64,000 nucleotides of DNA from NCBI GenBank assembly GCA_033807695.1, contig CM066303.1, positions 4,526,001 through 4,590,000 on the forward strand, read 5' to 3'. Under the pieces are notes generated by a model. That model had not been told where the DNA came from. It made no database searches and worked only from the letters and a program-made list of their open reading frames with translations. The DNA is from Daedaleopsis sinensis. Lineage: Eukaryota > Basidiomycota > Agaricomycetes > Polyporales > Polyporaceae. Both the position numbers and the translations under genes were made by a program. Of this stretch, positions 1 to 10,426 are shown piece after piece (within the stretch, counting starts at the first letter, position 1; the number at the start of each line of letters is the position of its first letter).

Positions 1-1049
1 CAGGAGACCTGGCAGCAGGACATCACCGAGTGCTTCGAAGCTGTGAAACAGGAATTCTCGCAGCTCCTGCAGGAGATCATTCACCTGCACTTCGGGCGGT
101 TTTCAGCTCTGAAGGCTGCGGTCAGGTATGTTGTGACTCATGACGTCGACGGGGGGAACCAGGTATTGACGGAGAGTGCGCAGGTCGCTCATCGCAGATT
201 TCCTGACGGTACGTGCCGAGAAGGCTCTGGATACGATCGACTACCACCTCTTCTCCGAGCGGACGCTGCTGTACACGCAGAACCGTGAGTACCTTGCCGC
301 GCAGCGCGCGAAATATCTAGCTGGCTACTCGAACGTGCCGCAACCTTTCACAACCCCCTCGGCCGCCTCTAGTAAGTGGCGTTTACTGTCTATCAAAACC
401 CTCTCCTGCTGACAGCCTGCCTTTTTAGCAGAGCAGCAGTGCTCGAACACGCCAAAGACGAGTATGTTCGATTTCAGTCAAGCACATCCAGGAGGTATAT
501 AGATGAGCATCACTTGCACCAGCTCGCAGACACTGAACAACACGCAGGCGGCTCACAGTCCAACCATACCCAAGCTCCCGCCTTCCCGACGCCGTCGGCT
601 GGCCCCTCGCGAACGACGACGTCTGCTGGACCATCAGGCACGGTGAACGCTTCATCTCCGTCCAACACAGCGCCGCTGCAGCACGAATTGGAGCTCATGG
701 CGGACGTCCGCGCGTACTTCGACATCGCGCATCAGGTGAGCGAGCTCGCGCATTTGTACAGTCCAGGGGCCTACACCCTGAGACCAATATGCTCATGCTG
801 ATGCGGCTCACCCAGCGCATCCTGGACGACGTCCAGCGTGCCATTGACCTCAGGTTCCTGTACGGTTTCTGCGACGAGCTGCAGGACGTCATGCTCGAGA
901 AGCTCGGGGTCGGGGCCCCGGACGCGAAGGCGCAGTGTGTCGCGTATCTCGCCGAGGACCCGAGCGACGCTGCGAAGCGCGAGGTGCTCCTCTCCCAGAA
1001 GAGGAAGTTTGAGAACGCGATGAAGACATTGAACGCCTTCGGGTTGTGA
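1..1049 (+). CDS. Dynamin-like GTPase, C-terminal part (5' end outside window)
   Basis: This is the 3' end of a gene for a dynamin-superfamily GTPase, a large GTPase that self-assembles on membranes and drives fission or remodelling. What is visible is the end of the stalk and the GTPase effector domain. Exons run to 125, 184-371, then about 428-736 with at least one small intron inside, and 816-1049 (stop TGA). Splice sites are GTATGT, GTAAGT and GTGAGC with CAG or TAG acceptors. The last exon is 234 nt and encodes an effector-domain helix pair (RILDDVQRAIDL, then FCDELQDVML). It has exactly the length of the last exon of the neighbouring dynamin-like gene, so the two are tandem duplicates. 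The GTPase domain lies upstream of the window. The family call is from recognition; the physiological role is not determinable here. Confidence 0.8.
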
Positions 1050-1199
1050 GTGGCATCTGCGTCTGGAGGCTTGTCGCGGGAGATTGTGGTTCTCAAGCTC
1101 GGTCATTTCTCTCCTCCCGCGCTATCTGCGTATAGCTGTCTGTGTCTCGTATCGTCTACTTGTTTCAATGCGTCATTTCTGCTCTCATGACGTTTGCTG

Positions 1200-3532
1200 G
1201 GGGCGTGTACCCTACCTGAGTGGGCGGTACTCCGGGATCAGGAATGCCAAGTCCGTAAATGGCGTCACGGCGGGCATGCGTTGGTATGTGCTTCGATTTT
1301 CGAGCGAGATGAATCCAGTTTTGACTGCTCCTCTCTACCGCAGCACGCGGACGCCGGCATTGACACGCTGAAGGCTGGCGCGCTCCAGGTTGAGGGAGCG
1401 AAGTCGTTGGCGTTCTCAAGGAACGTTATCTGCGTGGACCTCGCTGGTCCGGATCTCGTTGATCTGTCTTTCGTGGATCTTCCGGGTGAGCGTCTTCATG
1501 GATTCTGCTCTCGGTATAGGTTACTGAGATAGCTTTTCCCTCAGGCATCGTCCAAAACGCGGAGCCCGAAATCGTGAAGCTCGTAGAGGATCTTGTCACC
1601 TCGTATGTCGAGGGCAACTGCCTCATTCTCGTCACGTTGCCGATGAGCGGTAAGATCCATATCGCATCGCAAGGTCCTTGCAGTAACTTACGACGACTTG
1701 CACCTCAAGACGACATCGAAAATCAAAAGGCGGCTCGGATCGCGAAGCATGTCGACCCGCACGGTGTGCGCACTATCGGTAAGCCGGATTCGGTTCGCAT
1801 AAGTCTGTCGACGACTTACAAGTGTGCAGGCGTTATGACCAAACCGGACACTCTCGCGCCTGGTTCAACGAAGAGCAGAGAGATGTGGCTCGACGTCCTT
1901 GAAGGCCGGCGTCATCCGCTCAACCACGGTTACTATTGCACGCGTCAACCCGATGATGACAAGCGCCTCAAGGGTGTCACCCCTGCCGATGCTCGGGCTG
2001 ACGAGGCAGAGTTTTTCAAAACGACGGCACCGTGGTCGACCTCTTCCGCTCCGAGTCGTTTCGGAACCCCGAATCTCGTGGGGAACATCAGCGTTTTACT
2101 CACCAAGATAATCAGTGACTCGTAAGTCCTCCCTGCTTCAAGTCAGTCCGTTTTGGGACGAGAGGCTGAGTATTCCGCTCTCACAGGCTTCCTAAATTGC
2201 TCGACGAGGTCGCTACGCAACTTGCAGCTTGTAAGAAGCAGCTCGACGGTCTCCCTCCCGCCGTCACCACCGATCCATCAGCATTCGTGGTCGATCTTAT
2301 CGTGACCTTCTGTGCGGAGATCCGGCAGCATGTAGATGGCTCGCCTTCGCACACCCAGCTCGTGCAGACTAACAAGGTGACGTATAACAAGTTCAAGAAG
2401 TCGATCTTGTCCACGGCGCCAGCCTTCGTGCCGTTCGAGGAGCATGACGGCTCAAATCGGAACTCGGAGTATATCAAGCTCGACAACGAGTTCAACGTCA
2501 ACGACCAGCTGGATGCTGCAACGCCGGTCATGTATCTTGGGGATGTCCGGGACCGCATCACAGCGTGCGTGAACTGCTGAATATAGACGATCTCCGACCA
2601 CTGCCCGTCCACTCACGTTGTCTGCATCCACAGTTGCATAACTCGCGAGTTACCGAACAATATTCCGTACGCAGCGAAGCGCGCCTTCATCCGCGACTTT
2701 CAGCGGTCTTGGGAACGGCACGCCATGTTGTGCTTTGATCGGGTCCAAGACACATTCAAAGACGCTCTGACCGAGCTCCTCAAAGACTGGTTCAATCGGT
2801 TTGAGAACCTGAAGGCAATCGTCGCGTAAGCTGTACTCGCTCGAGTCCGCTAATCACCTTAATAACCGCGATATCGAACCACAGCCCTATCGTTATGGAG
2901 CAGCTTCGCCTGTGCTCCAAGCGGACGATCGCTCACAATACCACAATCCTGGAACTTGAGAGCGCGCCGCCTTTCACCCAGAACACCCACTACCTCGCGG
3001 ACAAGCGCGATATGCAGCTCGCCCAGTACAAAAAGGCCCGTCCTACAGACACAACGAGCGCGTCTGAGAGCCCCGACGCTTTAGCCGAAGCCTTAGCTGC
3101 CCTCGCCCGTCTCGGACGTTCAGTTAAGGAAGAGGACCTGGGGAAGCTCAACCCGCCGGACGAGTTCGAGGAAGAGCTCGTCATCATGGCCGAAGTCCGC
3201 GCGTATTTCCAGGTGGCGTACAAGGTGAGTGTCGTCCCTCACCGACTCGGACATGGGTTCTACGGCGAGCGATTCATAACTGAGGCACCGTTCCTCAGCG
3301 CGTCATCGACTATATCCCGCTCTCAATCGACAAGCACTTCCTGTACGCGTTTGCAGAGGACTTGCGAGCAGTTCTCTTTGAGAGGCTGGGGCTCGGGTCT
3401 GCCAATGCGGACACTCGGTGCGCGTCGTATATCGCGGAGGAGCCGGGCGTCGTCGCCACTCGCTCGGAGGTCCTCACGAAGCAGAAGCGGCTGGAGGAGG
3501 TGCAGAAGGAGTTATTCAACTTCGGCTTGTAG
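1200..3532 (+). pseudogene. 5'-truncated dynamin-like GTPase duplicate
   Basis: Second dynamin-like gene, tandem to the first. Exons I can splice in frame: about 1,345-1,485, 1545-1649, 1710-1778, 1830-2121, 2187-2564, 2634-2825, 2885-3224 and 3299-3532 (stop TAG). The G3 motif DLPG (split by an intron at 1,486) and the G4 motif TKPD are present, followed by stalk and effector domain to a normal C-terminus. The G1 P-loop (GxxxxGKS) and G2 region, which every active dynamin needs, are absent. Between the upstream gene's stop (1049) and the first recognisable exon there are only about 150-300 nt, and no suitable ATG is seen. A short piece near 1,206-1,275 may be a decayed earlier exon. All later exons keep an open frame, so it is either a recent truncation or a transcribed GTPase-dead protein. 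I favour pseudogene. Confidence 0.65.
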
Positions 3533-3676
3533 TCCTGGTCCTGTGTCTCCCGTATCCTGCATCGCACGCTTTCGCTCAAGATGATGTCACCTTTTGTAGG
3601 GGACGAAATATGTATTCCACGACCGATCTCCAATGCTAAGGTCATATTTCACACAAAGACCATCAACATCGTTTGT

Positions 3677-6443
3677 TCACAATCCCTCGAGCGACCGAAT
3701 GTATACAGTGCCATCGTGCGACCCAGAAGCGAGGGTAGCATCGTCCGGGGAGAACGCCAACGTAGTGACGTTGTCGCTGTGCTCGTTGTACGTCCGCACA
3801 CACGACCCGTCCGCCGCGCTCCACAGCCGCACGGTGTTGTCCGACGCCGCCGACGCGACGAACTTGCCGCCGGGCGAGAACTCAACAGCGTTGATCATGC
3901 TGTCGTGGCCCTCGAGCGAGAGCAAGCGGTCGCCGCTGTACGAGTCGCAAATCTTCACCGTCGAGTCGCTAGAGCCCGACGCGACGCGCTTGCTGTCCGG
4001 GGCGAACGCGACCGCCCACACGGGCCCGGTGTGCTCGTGCAGGATGACGAGCGCGTCCCCGCTCTCTGCATTCCACACGCGGCTGCTGCCGTCGTCGGAC
4101 GCGGTCACGATCCGGCGCCCGTCCGCGGAGAACGCGGCGGCGCAGACCATGCCCTTGTGGCCCTGAAGCACGGCAACGGGCTCGCCGTCGCCGTCGCCGA
4201 GCGCGGCGACGTCCCAGATGTAGCACTCGCTCTCTGTCCCGCCCGTGGCCATGCGCCGGCCGTCAGGCGAGAAGACGATGAAGGTGACGACGGCCATGTG
4301 CTTGAAGATCGTGCGCACGGGCGCGTACGTCTGCGCGTCCCAGATGCGGAGCGAACCGTCGTAGCCGCCTGCGATGAACTTGGAGCCGTCGGGGGTGTAC
4401 GCGACGGCGTGGATGGGGACCCCCGGATCTAGGCGCGTGTGCACGACCCCGGTGTCTACGGTCCAGATGATGATGTCCTTGTCGTTGGAGCCCGAGGCGA
4501 GGAAGCGGTTGTCGCGCGAGAACGCGAGCGAAGAGACAGTGTCTCTGTGTGCGGGGAATTTGCGCCGAACGGTGTTCTCCTCGACATCCCACACGATGAT
4601 GGTCGTGTCCTCGGAGCCACTCGCCGCGAGCTTGCCATCCGGGGAGTAAGCGAGTGCTGTCACGGAGCCGTCGTGGACGCTGGTGGGTGCCCCTGACTCA
4701 AGGTGTCTCCTCGTCGTTTCTTTGTGATCGTCGTCGTCGTCGTCGTCGTCATCGTCGTCGTCGTGGGCAGGTGCACCAGTTTCGCCATGTCCTGTGGTTT
4801 CAGCCCCATGACCTATAATCGTGACTAAGCGTAAGCGTTGTATGAGTTTGAAATGAGACGTACTCGCATTCCCTGCCGGTGGTCCATGGTGCCCTTCTCC
4901 CTGCTCCATTGAGAATTCATGTGTCACCGGAGTATCTGCAAGATCATCCTCAAGTTGCGGTTTATTCAGGTTCAATAGTACAGACACAGTTCCAACTGCG
5001 ATAGAGTCAGCGTCCAGCAATTGGCATCGTGTATGTCGCACTGCGCACCTCCATTCTCTTCGACTTCGATTGTCGGTTGAAGCCGCTGGAGCCCGGCCTT
5101 TATATCCAAAGGAAACTCCTGGTCCTGTTGCCAATGGGTTAATCATCATGATCACGCCAGACAAAGACATCACCTGCCTTGAAGATCGCATAAAGATCGA
5201 GGTCAGAGGCGATTGCCATGGTCGCTTCAGAGTTCTACCTCGCAATCCATCAGCTAGAGGTGTCCAAGAGACAGTATACTTCATACCTCCAGGATGTAAT
5301 CTAGTAGATCGTCTACAGGGTCGAATGGCTGAAAATATACGACGTGAGTAGATGGACGACGCATGGCTCTCGAGAGGTAGATAGACCTTGCTCGAACGCG
5401 GAACTTGCTCAAATCCATCATCCGACATGCTATCCTCGCAGACGGTAACTGGAGAGTCAGCCTCGTCTGGTCCAGGACGTGGTAGCTCATGCGGCCCCGC
5501 GGCAGCCTTCAGAACCCGGAAACCCAAGAAGCGTTTGAACTTGTAGTAGTGAATAAATATACATTGATCTGCCTTCTCGTCGACATCGAGCGACGTTTGC
5601 GACTGATCAGGAGATGTGATCCCTTCCGCTCTTGACGATGGGGGTGGGCGGCGCGGACCATAGCTATAGTAGCTTTGCGGAAGGATCTCGTTCGAGATAC
5701 TGACAGACACATTTAGGCCTGCGATTGAGCTGAGATCAGCGCTGATTGTGCCCTGCTTCTTCTTGAATTGCCCGTGGAACGCCGCAACCGCCCATTTGCT
5801 CGTCTTGGTCGTTCCACATACGAACCGGATCTCCTCTTCCTTGAGATCCAGGGCCCACTTGGTGTTAGCGAATTCGAGCCAGTTATCGGAGTGCTCGCGG
5901 ATGTAGTTGATTACATGACGCTTCGACTCGATGTCGCATGAGTAACTGGTAGGGTAGTACATCAGGAGTCCACCCGTATCGGCGGTGCATTTGAAGCCGA
6001 AGCTCCCTCCTGCGGACGCGAGAGGGAGAGGACTGAGTAGGTTGGGATCAGGGATTGGTCCCGAATATCGCGTGAAGTCAACCAACTCGCCTACTTGCTT
6101 GTGCCCCAACGGACACATCTGCCTTGTGCACGTAGCGTCCGTACAGCGGCGAGGGCTGCAGTGTCGAGGCCGGACCTGATATCCTCAGATTCGGGGGATC
6201 GAACGGCGTGAAGTTCTCCGGGACTCCATAGCTCACTGGTTGGTCGTGCTCGCTCTTCCTCGCGTTAAATAGCTGCATAAAACCCCCCTTCTTGACCCAT
6301 CCGACGTCGCCGATCTCGACCTCGCATGCCGATGGATCAGGATTTGGGAGCCAGAGTGGATATCCATAGCCGTGAAAGTACAGTTGATCCGCGTAGATGT
6401 CCCACGCGAGAGCCTGAGATCGTTCCCGAAAGCCGGACGCCAT
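3677..6443 (-). CDS. WD40 protein with conserved N-terminal region of unknown function (paralog A, 804 aa)
   Basis: Complement exons 6095-6443, 5387-6009, 5328-5287, 5234-5178, 5124-5049, 4995-4864 and 4812-3677 total 2,415 nt, an exact open frame of 804 codons plus stop. Residues 1-325 form a region shared with the two neighbouring paralogs, with motifs GYGYPLW, LFNAR, CGTTKTSKWAVAAF, QCIFIHYYK and AAAGPHELP. I do not recognise an assigned function for it. Then come small exons encoding PFDPVDDLLDYILE, an acidic linker with a 12-Asp run, and about eight WD40 repeats (ASGSEDTTIIVWD type) to the C-terminus, normally a protein-interaction propeller. No signal peptide, membrane segment or NTPase motif is seen. 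Intron 4 (5177-5125) fits only as a GC-AG intron. Intron 1 uses a downstream acceptor (after 6,010) to stay in frame. The gene is divergent from paralog B, sharing an 871-nt upstream region. Confidence 0.85.
4728..4764. repeat. (GTC)n trinucleotide repeat encoding poly-Asp
   Basis: A GTC/CGT repeat interrupted by one ATC, inside the linker exon of WD40 paralog A. Read on the minus strand it encodes a 12-residue aspartate run just before the propeller. Paralogs B and C have acidic linkers here but no homopolymer, so the run is specific to A and likely length-variable. Confidence 0.9.
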
Positions 6444-7314
6444 GGGGATCAGTGAATGTGTTTGTCGTAGCTGAAGTCTGTAGATGATACTGAGTCGTTT
6501 TACGCCACTCGACGTGTGCAATGGTGGTAGAAAGCTCGGTAGATGGGATCGCTTTGAGCACTACTTATGCATCGCCTTAGTCCCACGCGGCACATAACAC
6601 GGCGCTCCGGAAGCCATGAGCGGTCGGCCCAAGATCACTTTTAAAACCTCAACGTGTTAAAGTGCAACCTAAGCAAGTGTGCCGCTGAAACACGAAGTCA
6701 TAGACCGCAATCATTGTGGTTGTCGATTATTGTCGTCACCAGTAGCTTAAGGAAGTCGCCGCCATCCAATTCCGAGGAGGCTAGTAATAACCAAAGACAG
6801 CACGATGCAAGAGATTTCTAGCGTCGGACCCAAGGGCTAAGAAGAAGAAAACTCAGAGGTTCAGAACGGTGATAGTTCATCATGGTGGTCGAGAGTGGAA
6901 TATCGCCGCCTGTGCCTTCAACGAGGCGGGGCGTCCGGGACGCTCTGGGAATCACGGCGGGGTTGCCTTAATCAGGCATCAGGGCGGACTAGGCTGGCGC
7001 CTAAAGTTTCAACCTCTCCTCGACGCTCGTCATGTTCATGTTTCTCACCTATAGGATAGCATTTCTTCTTGGCGCCATGGCACTCAGAGGACTCTGCGCT
7101 GAGTAGTCCCTGAACTCTCTACTCTACACGAGCTCGGATGTGCAAGAAGTTCCCATGCTGTACTGGTTTGGCATCGATAACCGGGCGCCCTACTTGATCA
7201 CATCTCTGAAATCTACAACGACCGTGCGAGTATAGAACCTGCGGGCTACCTACTTAATAGCGTCTTCAGTATAAGCTACTACACCTGCTCCTGTTCTCGT
7301 CACCCTCGTAGCTC
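6444..7314. other. Divergent intergenic region between WD40 paralogs A and B
   Basis: 871 nt between two oppositely transcribed start codons, presumably holding both promoters. I see no convincing ORF or RNA gene. A TTTTAAAA tract lies near 6,640, about 200 nt upstream of the start of A, and may be a TATA-like element; this is weak. Confidence 0.5.
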
Positions 7315-10074
7315 ATGGCCGACCTTGAACCCCAGGACGTGTACATCAAACAGCTCTTCTCTAAAGGACTCGGTCTGCCTCTCTGGGACGGTCATCCTAA
7401 AGACGAGTGGGAGGAGATTGTGCTAGGTTCCATTGTACACCAGGAGCATGGGAAGTTTTTCCCTCTCTTCAATGCTATGGAACCACGAAACAGCCCAAGA
7501 AACCAAAATTGCCGTGTTCCAGATGACTTCTCACCCCTAAACCCTCAAAACCTCATCATACGACAATGGGACGCGCTCAATCAACGCCAGATTGTCAGCA
7601 AGACGATCTCGGTACGAGAGATTGGCGGAGAGATCGGCGCAGGAAGGTATTGTGCTCCTGTGTGATACTGTGATGAATCTCCCGCTGAGGTGACCACAGC
7701 CCCGATAACTTGGTTGGTGCGAGCATCGGGTTGAAGTTCATCTGTAAGCAGAACCAGGGAGCAATCCTCATGCTCGAACCACCGGGTGTCAAGAACGTTA
7801 TCAGTTCTAGGCGTCGAATCGTGACTTACCTCCGTGAGCACTTCGACAATTGGCTCAAATTTGCAACCGGCGAGTTGGGGCTAGAACGCGTGCAAGATCA
7901 ACTATGGTTCATCTCGGGAACGACGAAGACGACGAAGTGGGCGAATGCCGCGTTTCAAGGCCAGTATCATGATAAAGAAGGGTCCATTCGATGCGACTTC
8001 GGGAATATGGTAAACGTCAACGTCACCCTGAAAATCGCGGACGAGCTTCTTCAGAGTCCATTCCACAACCATGGTCCGCGACACAGAAATTCATCCCCCT
8101 CACTACTGGCATCCGAGCAGAACGACGATACTTCTACGCACACCTCCGAGGATCCTAAACGCGATCAGTGTATCTTCATCAACTACTATCGTATGAAGAA
8201 ACGATTATGGTGGACTACGATCAAGGCAGGTGCCGGCCCCCACGAACTACCATCATCCGACAGCGATGAGGAGGGTTCCTCGGGCATCGAGACAGAACCT
8301 CCAGGGTCTCCGGAGTTCGAGGAAGTACCTGCCGCCTCTAACGTGCGTACCGCGCAATGTAAATCACTGTGTACTGACTCTGCATCCATTTGCGCGAACA
8401 GCTATTCGATCCAGTGGACGTCCTTTTGAACTACATACTCGAGGCGAGTCATTCATTTCGTGGCAGGCGCCCGACGTTGCGTAATCATTTATCACACAGA
8501 ACTCGGAAGCCGAGGTAGCAATAGGATGTGACAGAGACTTCGTTTCTATTTTCAAGGCGAGCATTCCACCGGTTCCGCGCGCGCGTTTTGATGACTATAA
8601 CGGATACTTCATAGGATCAAGAAATACCGGAGGACCTCAAGGCTGGACTCGAGATGGTACGACCGCCCATTGACATAGACGAAGATGGAGGTACATCCAG
8701 GCCCTCATGTTCTCTGTGTCGAATCATGCTCATGTTTTCCAATAGTGGGCACCGTCATCGTTGATATCGAGTTGCCCAGTGAGCTCCTTCTCGAATCAGA
8801 GACATTGACCACTACCGAGGGCGTGGACAACCCGACGAGCGCGGTTGGAGATCCTGACAACACAGGTAGTTTTCGTCATCATCGCTCGAACAGCGCTGTA
8901 TCAGCTCACGTACATCCTCCCAGAAGGACTTGAGCAGACTGAGGAACAAGAGGGTGAAGTAGGAGCCGAGCCGCCTCACACCTCGACGGGCCCGGGCGAG
9001 GGCGAAGAGGAAGGCCTGTCGCCGGAAGAGAGGGAAAGCAGGAGGCAGATGAAACAGCGTGTCGTCTCGGAGGCCGTCGCTGCGCACACGGGAGCCATCA
9101 CCTCCCTCGCCGTCTCGCCTGACAGCAAATGGGTCGCGAGTGGCTCAGACGACACCTACATTGTTATCTGGGACGTCAGAAACCAGGCCCTTGTGGATAA
9201 GCGGGAATCTCACGGGGATGTCGTCTGGGACCTCGCATTCTCTCCCGATAGCCAACGTCTTGCCTCCGCGGGCGCAGATGGGACCATCATGATCTGGGAC
9301 GTCGCGCGCGGCACCAAACTCGGGACGCTCGAGGGCCACTCAGACATGATCCACTGTGTCGTGTGGTCTCCAGACGGCACGAAGATAGCGTCCGCCTCGG
9401 ACGACGCGACCGCGCGCATCTGGGACGCCAGCACCTATAAAGAGCTGCACGTGCTCGACGGGCACGACGCCATGGTCACATTCATCGTCTTCTCGCCCGA
9501 CGGGACCATGATGGCGTCCGGCGGCGCGGACTACAGCTGCCGCATCTGGAACGTCGACGACGGCACGCTGCGCTACGAGCTCCAGGGGCACAACGGGATG
9601 GTGTGGACGGCCGCGTTCGACCCGGAGAGCCGGCGGGTTGCGACCGCGTCCGACGACGGGAGCGTGCGGATCTGGAGCACGGGCACGGGCGACGAGCTCG
9701 TCATTCTGCACGAGCACCACGGGCCCGTTTGGACCGTGACGTTCTCTGCAGACGGGAAGCAGCTTTTGTCCGCGTCGAGCGACGCGACGGTCCGCATCTG
9801 CGACTCCTACAGCGGAGAGCGGATCGCGTCGATGGACGGACACGACAGCATGGTCAACTCAGCGTTCTTCTCGTCCGACGGGCGGTACGTCGCGTCGGCG
9901 TCCGCGGACAACACGGTGAAGCTGTGGAAGGTGGAGGATGGGTCGTGCGTGCGCACGTTCAACGAGCACAACGATAAGGTCACGCGCGCGCTGTTCACGC
10001 CAGATGCGCGGGTCTTGGTGTCCGGCTCGGACGATGGTACCGTCCGTCTTCGGGTTGTGAGCGACTGGGTTTGA
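7315..10074 (+). CDS. WD40 protein with conserved N-terminal region of unknown function (paralog B, 806 aa)
   Basis: Exons 7315-7646, 7700-8342, 8402-8443, 8500-8556, 8615-8690, 8746-8865 and 8924-10074 sum to 2,421 nt, an exact frame of 806 codons plus stop. The start ATG aligns with paralogs A and C. Residues 1-325 are the shared unknown region (LFNAME, ISGTTKTTKWANAAF, QCIFINYYRMKK, AGAGPHELP). Three tiny exons encode LFDPVDVLLNYILE, NSEAEVAIGCDRDF and DQEIPEDLKAGLE. After a Glu-rich linker come eight WD repeats (about residues 450-806), beginning AHTGAITSLAVSPD and ending GTVRLRVVSDWV. Introns 3 (from 8444) and 4 (from 8557) start GCGAGT and GCGAGC: only GC-AG splicing keeps the conserved frame. 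Most similar to paralog C, 352 nt downstream. Probably an intracellular scaffold or sensor; function not inferable from sequence. Confidence 0.88.
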
Positions 10075-10426
10075 GGCCGGATTGTAAACCTGTATGTGAT
10101 GGCTCTATCCTGTGGCTGATCTAGGTTCGATTGCCTGCGGCTATTTTCCTACGGGGATGTTACTTGTATGTAGTTAACCTGAAGTCATAGCTCGACACCG
10201 GATCCGAGTCGTCGACGTTTCCTTGCTTCTTGCACGCTCTCACGTTGAACAGCCACGTACAGCGCGGTGCGCTTAAGTCGCAAAGAAGGCACGTCGTGTG
10301 AGCGAGTGTCGGTGGATTTCGGTGCGGAACTTTATCTGCTATCGAAAGCATCTGTGCGGTGACGCTGATATAACACACAGCCCTCGCCTCTTCAGATCTC
10401 TCGCCCCCTTCCCCTGCTCCATTCAT

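Noticed and set aside
3581..4432. Long plus-strand open frame of 283 codons
   Set aside because: Antisense to the WD40 repeats of paralog A; GC-rich third positions keep the complementary frame open. No start context or homology.
9340..9843. Minus-strand frame over paralog B, and a similar one at 12,240-12,887 over paralog C
   Set aside because: Both are mirror images of WD40 coding sequence, with His/Arg/Val-biased composition typical of antisense shadows.
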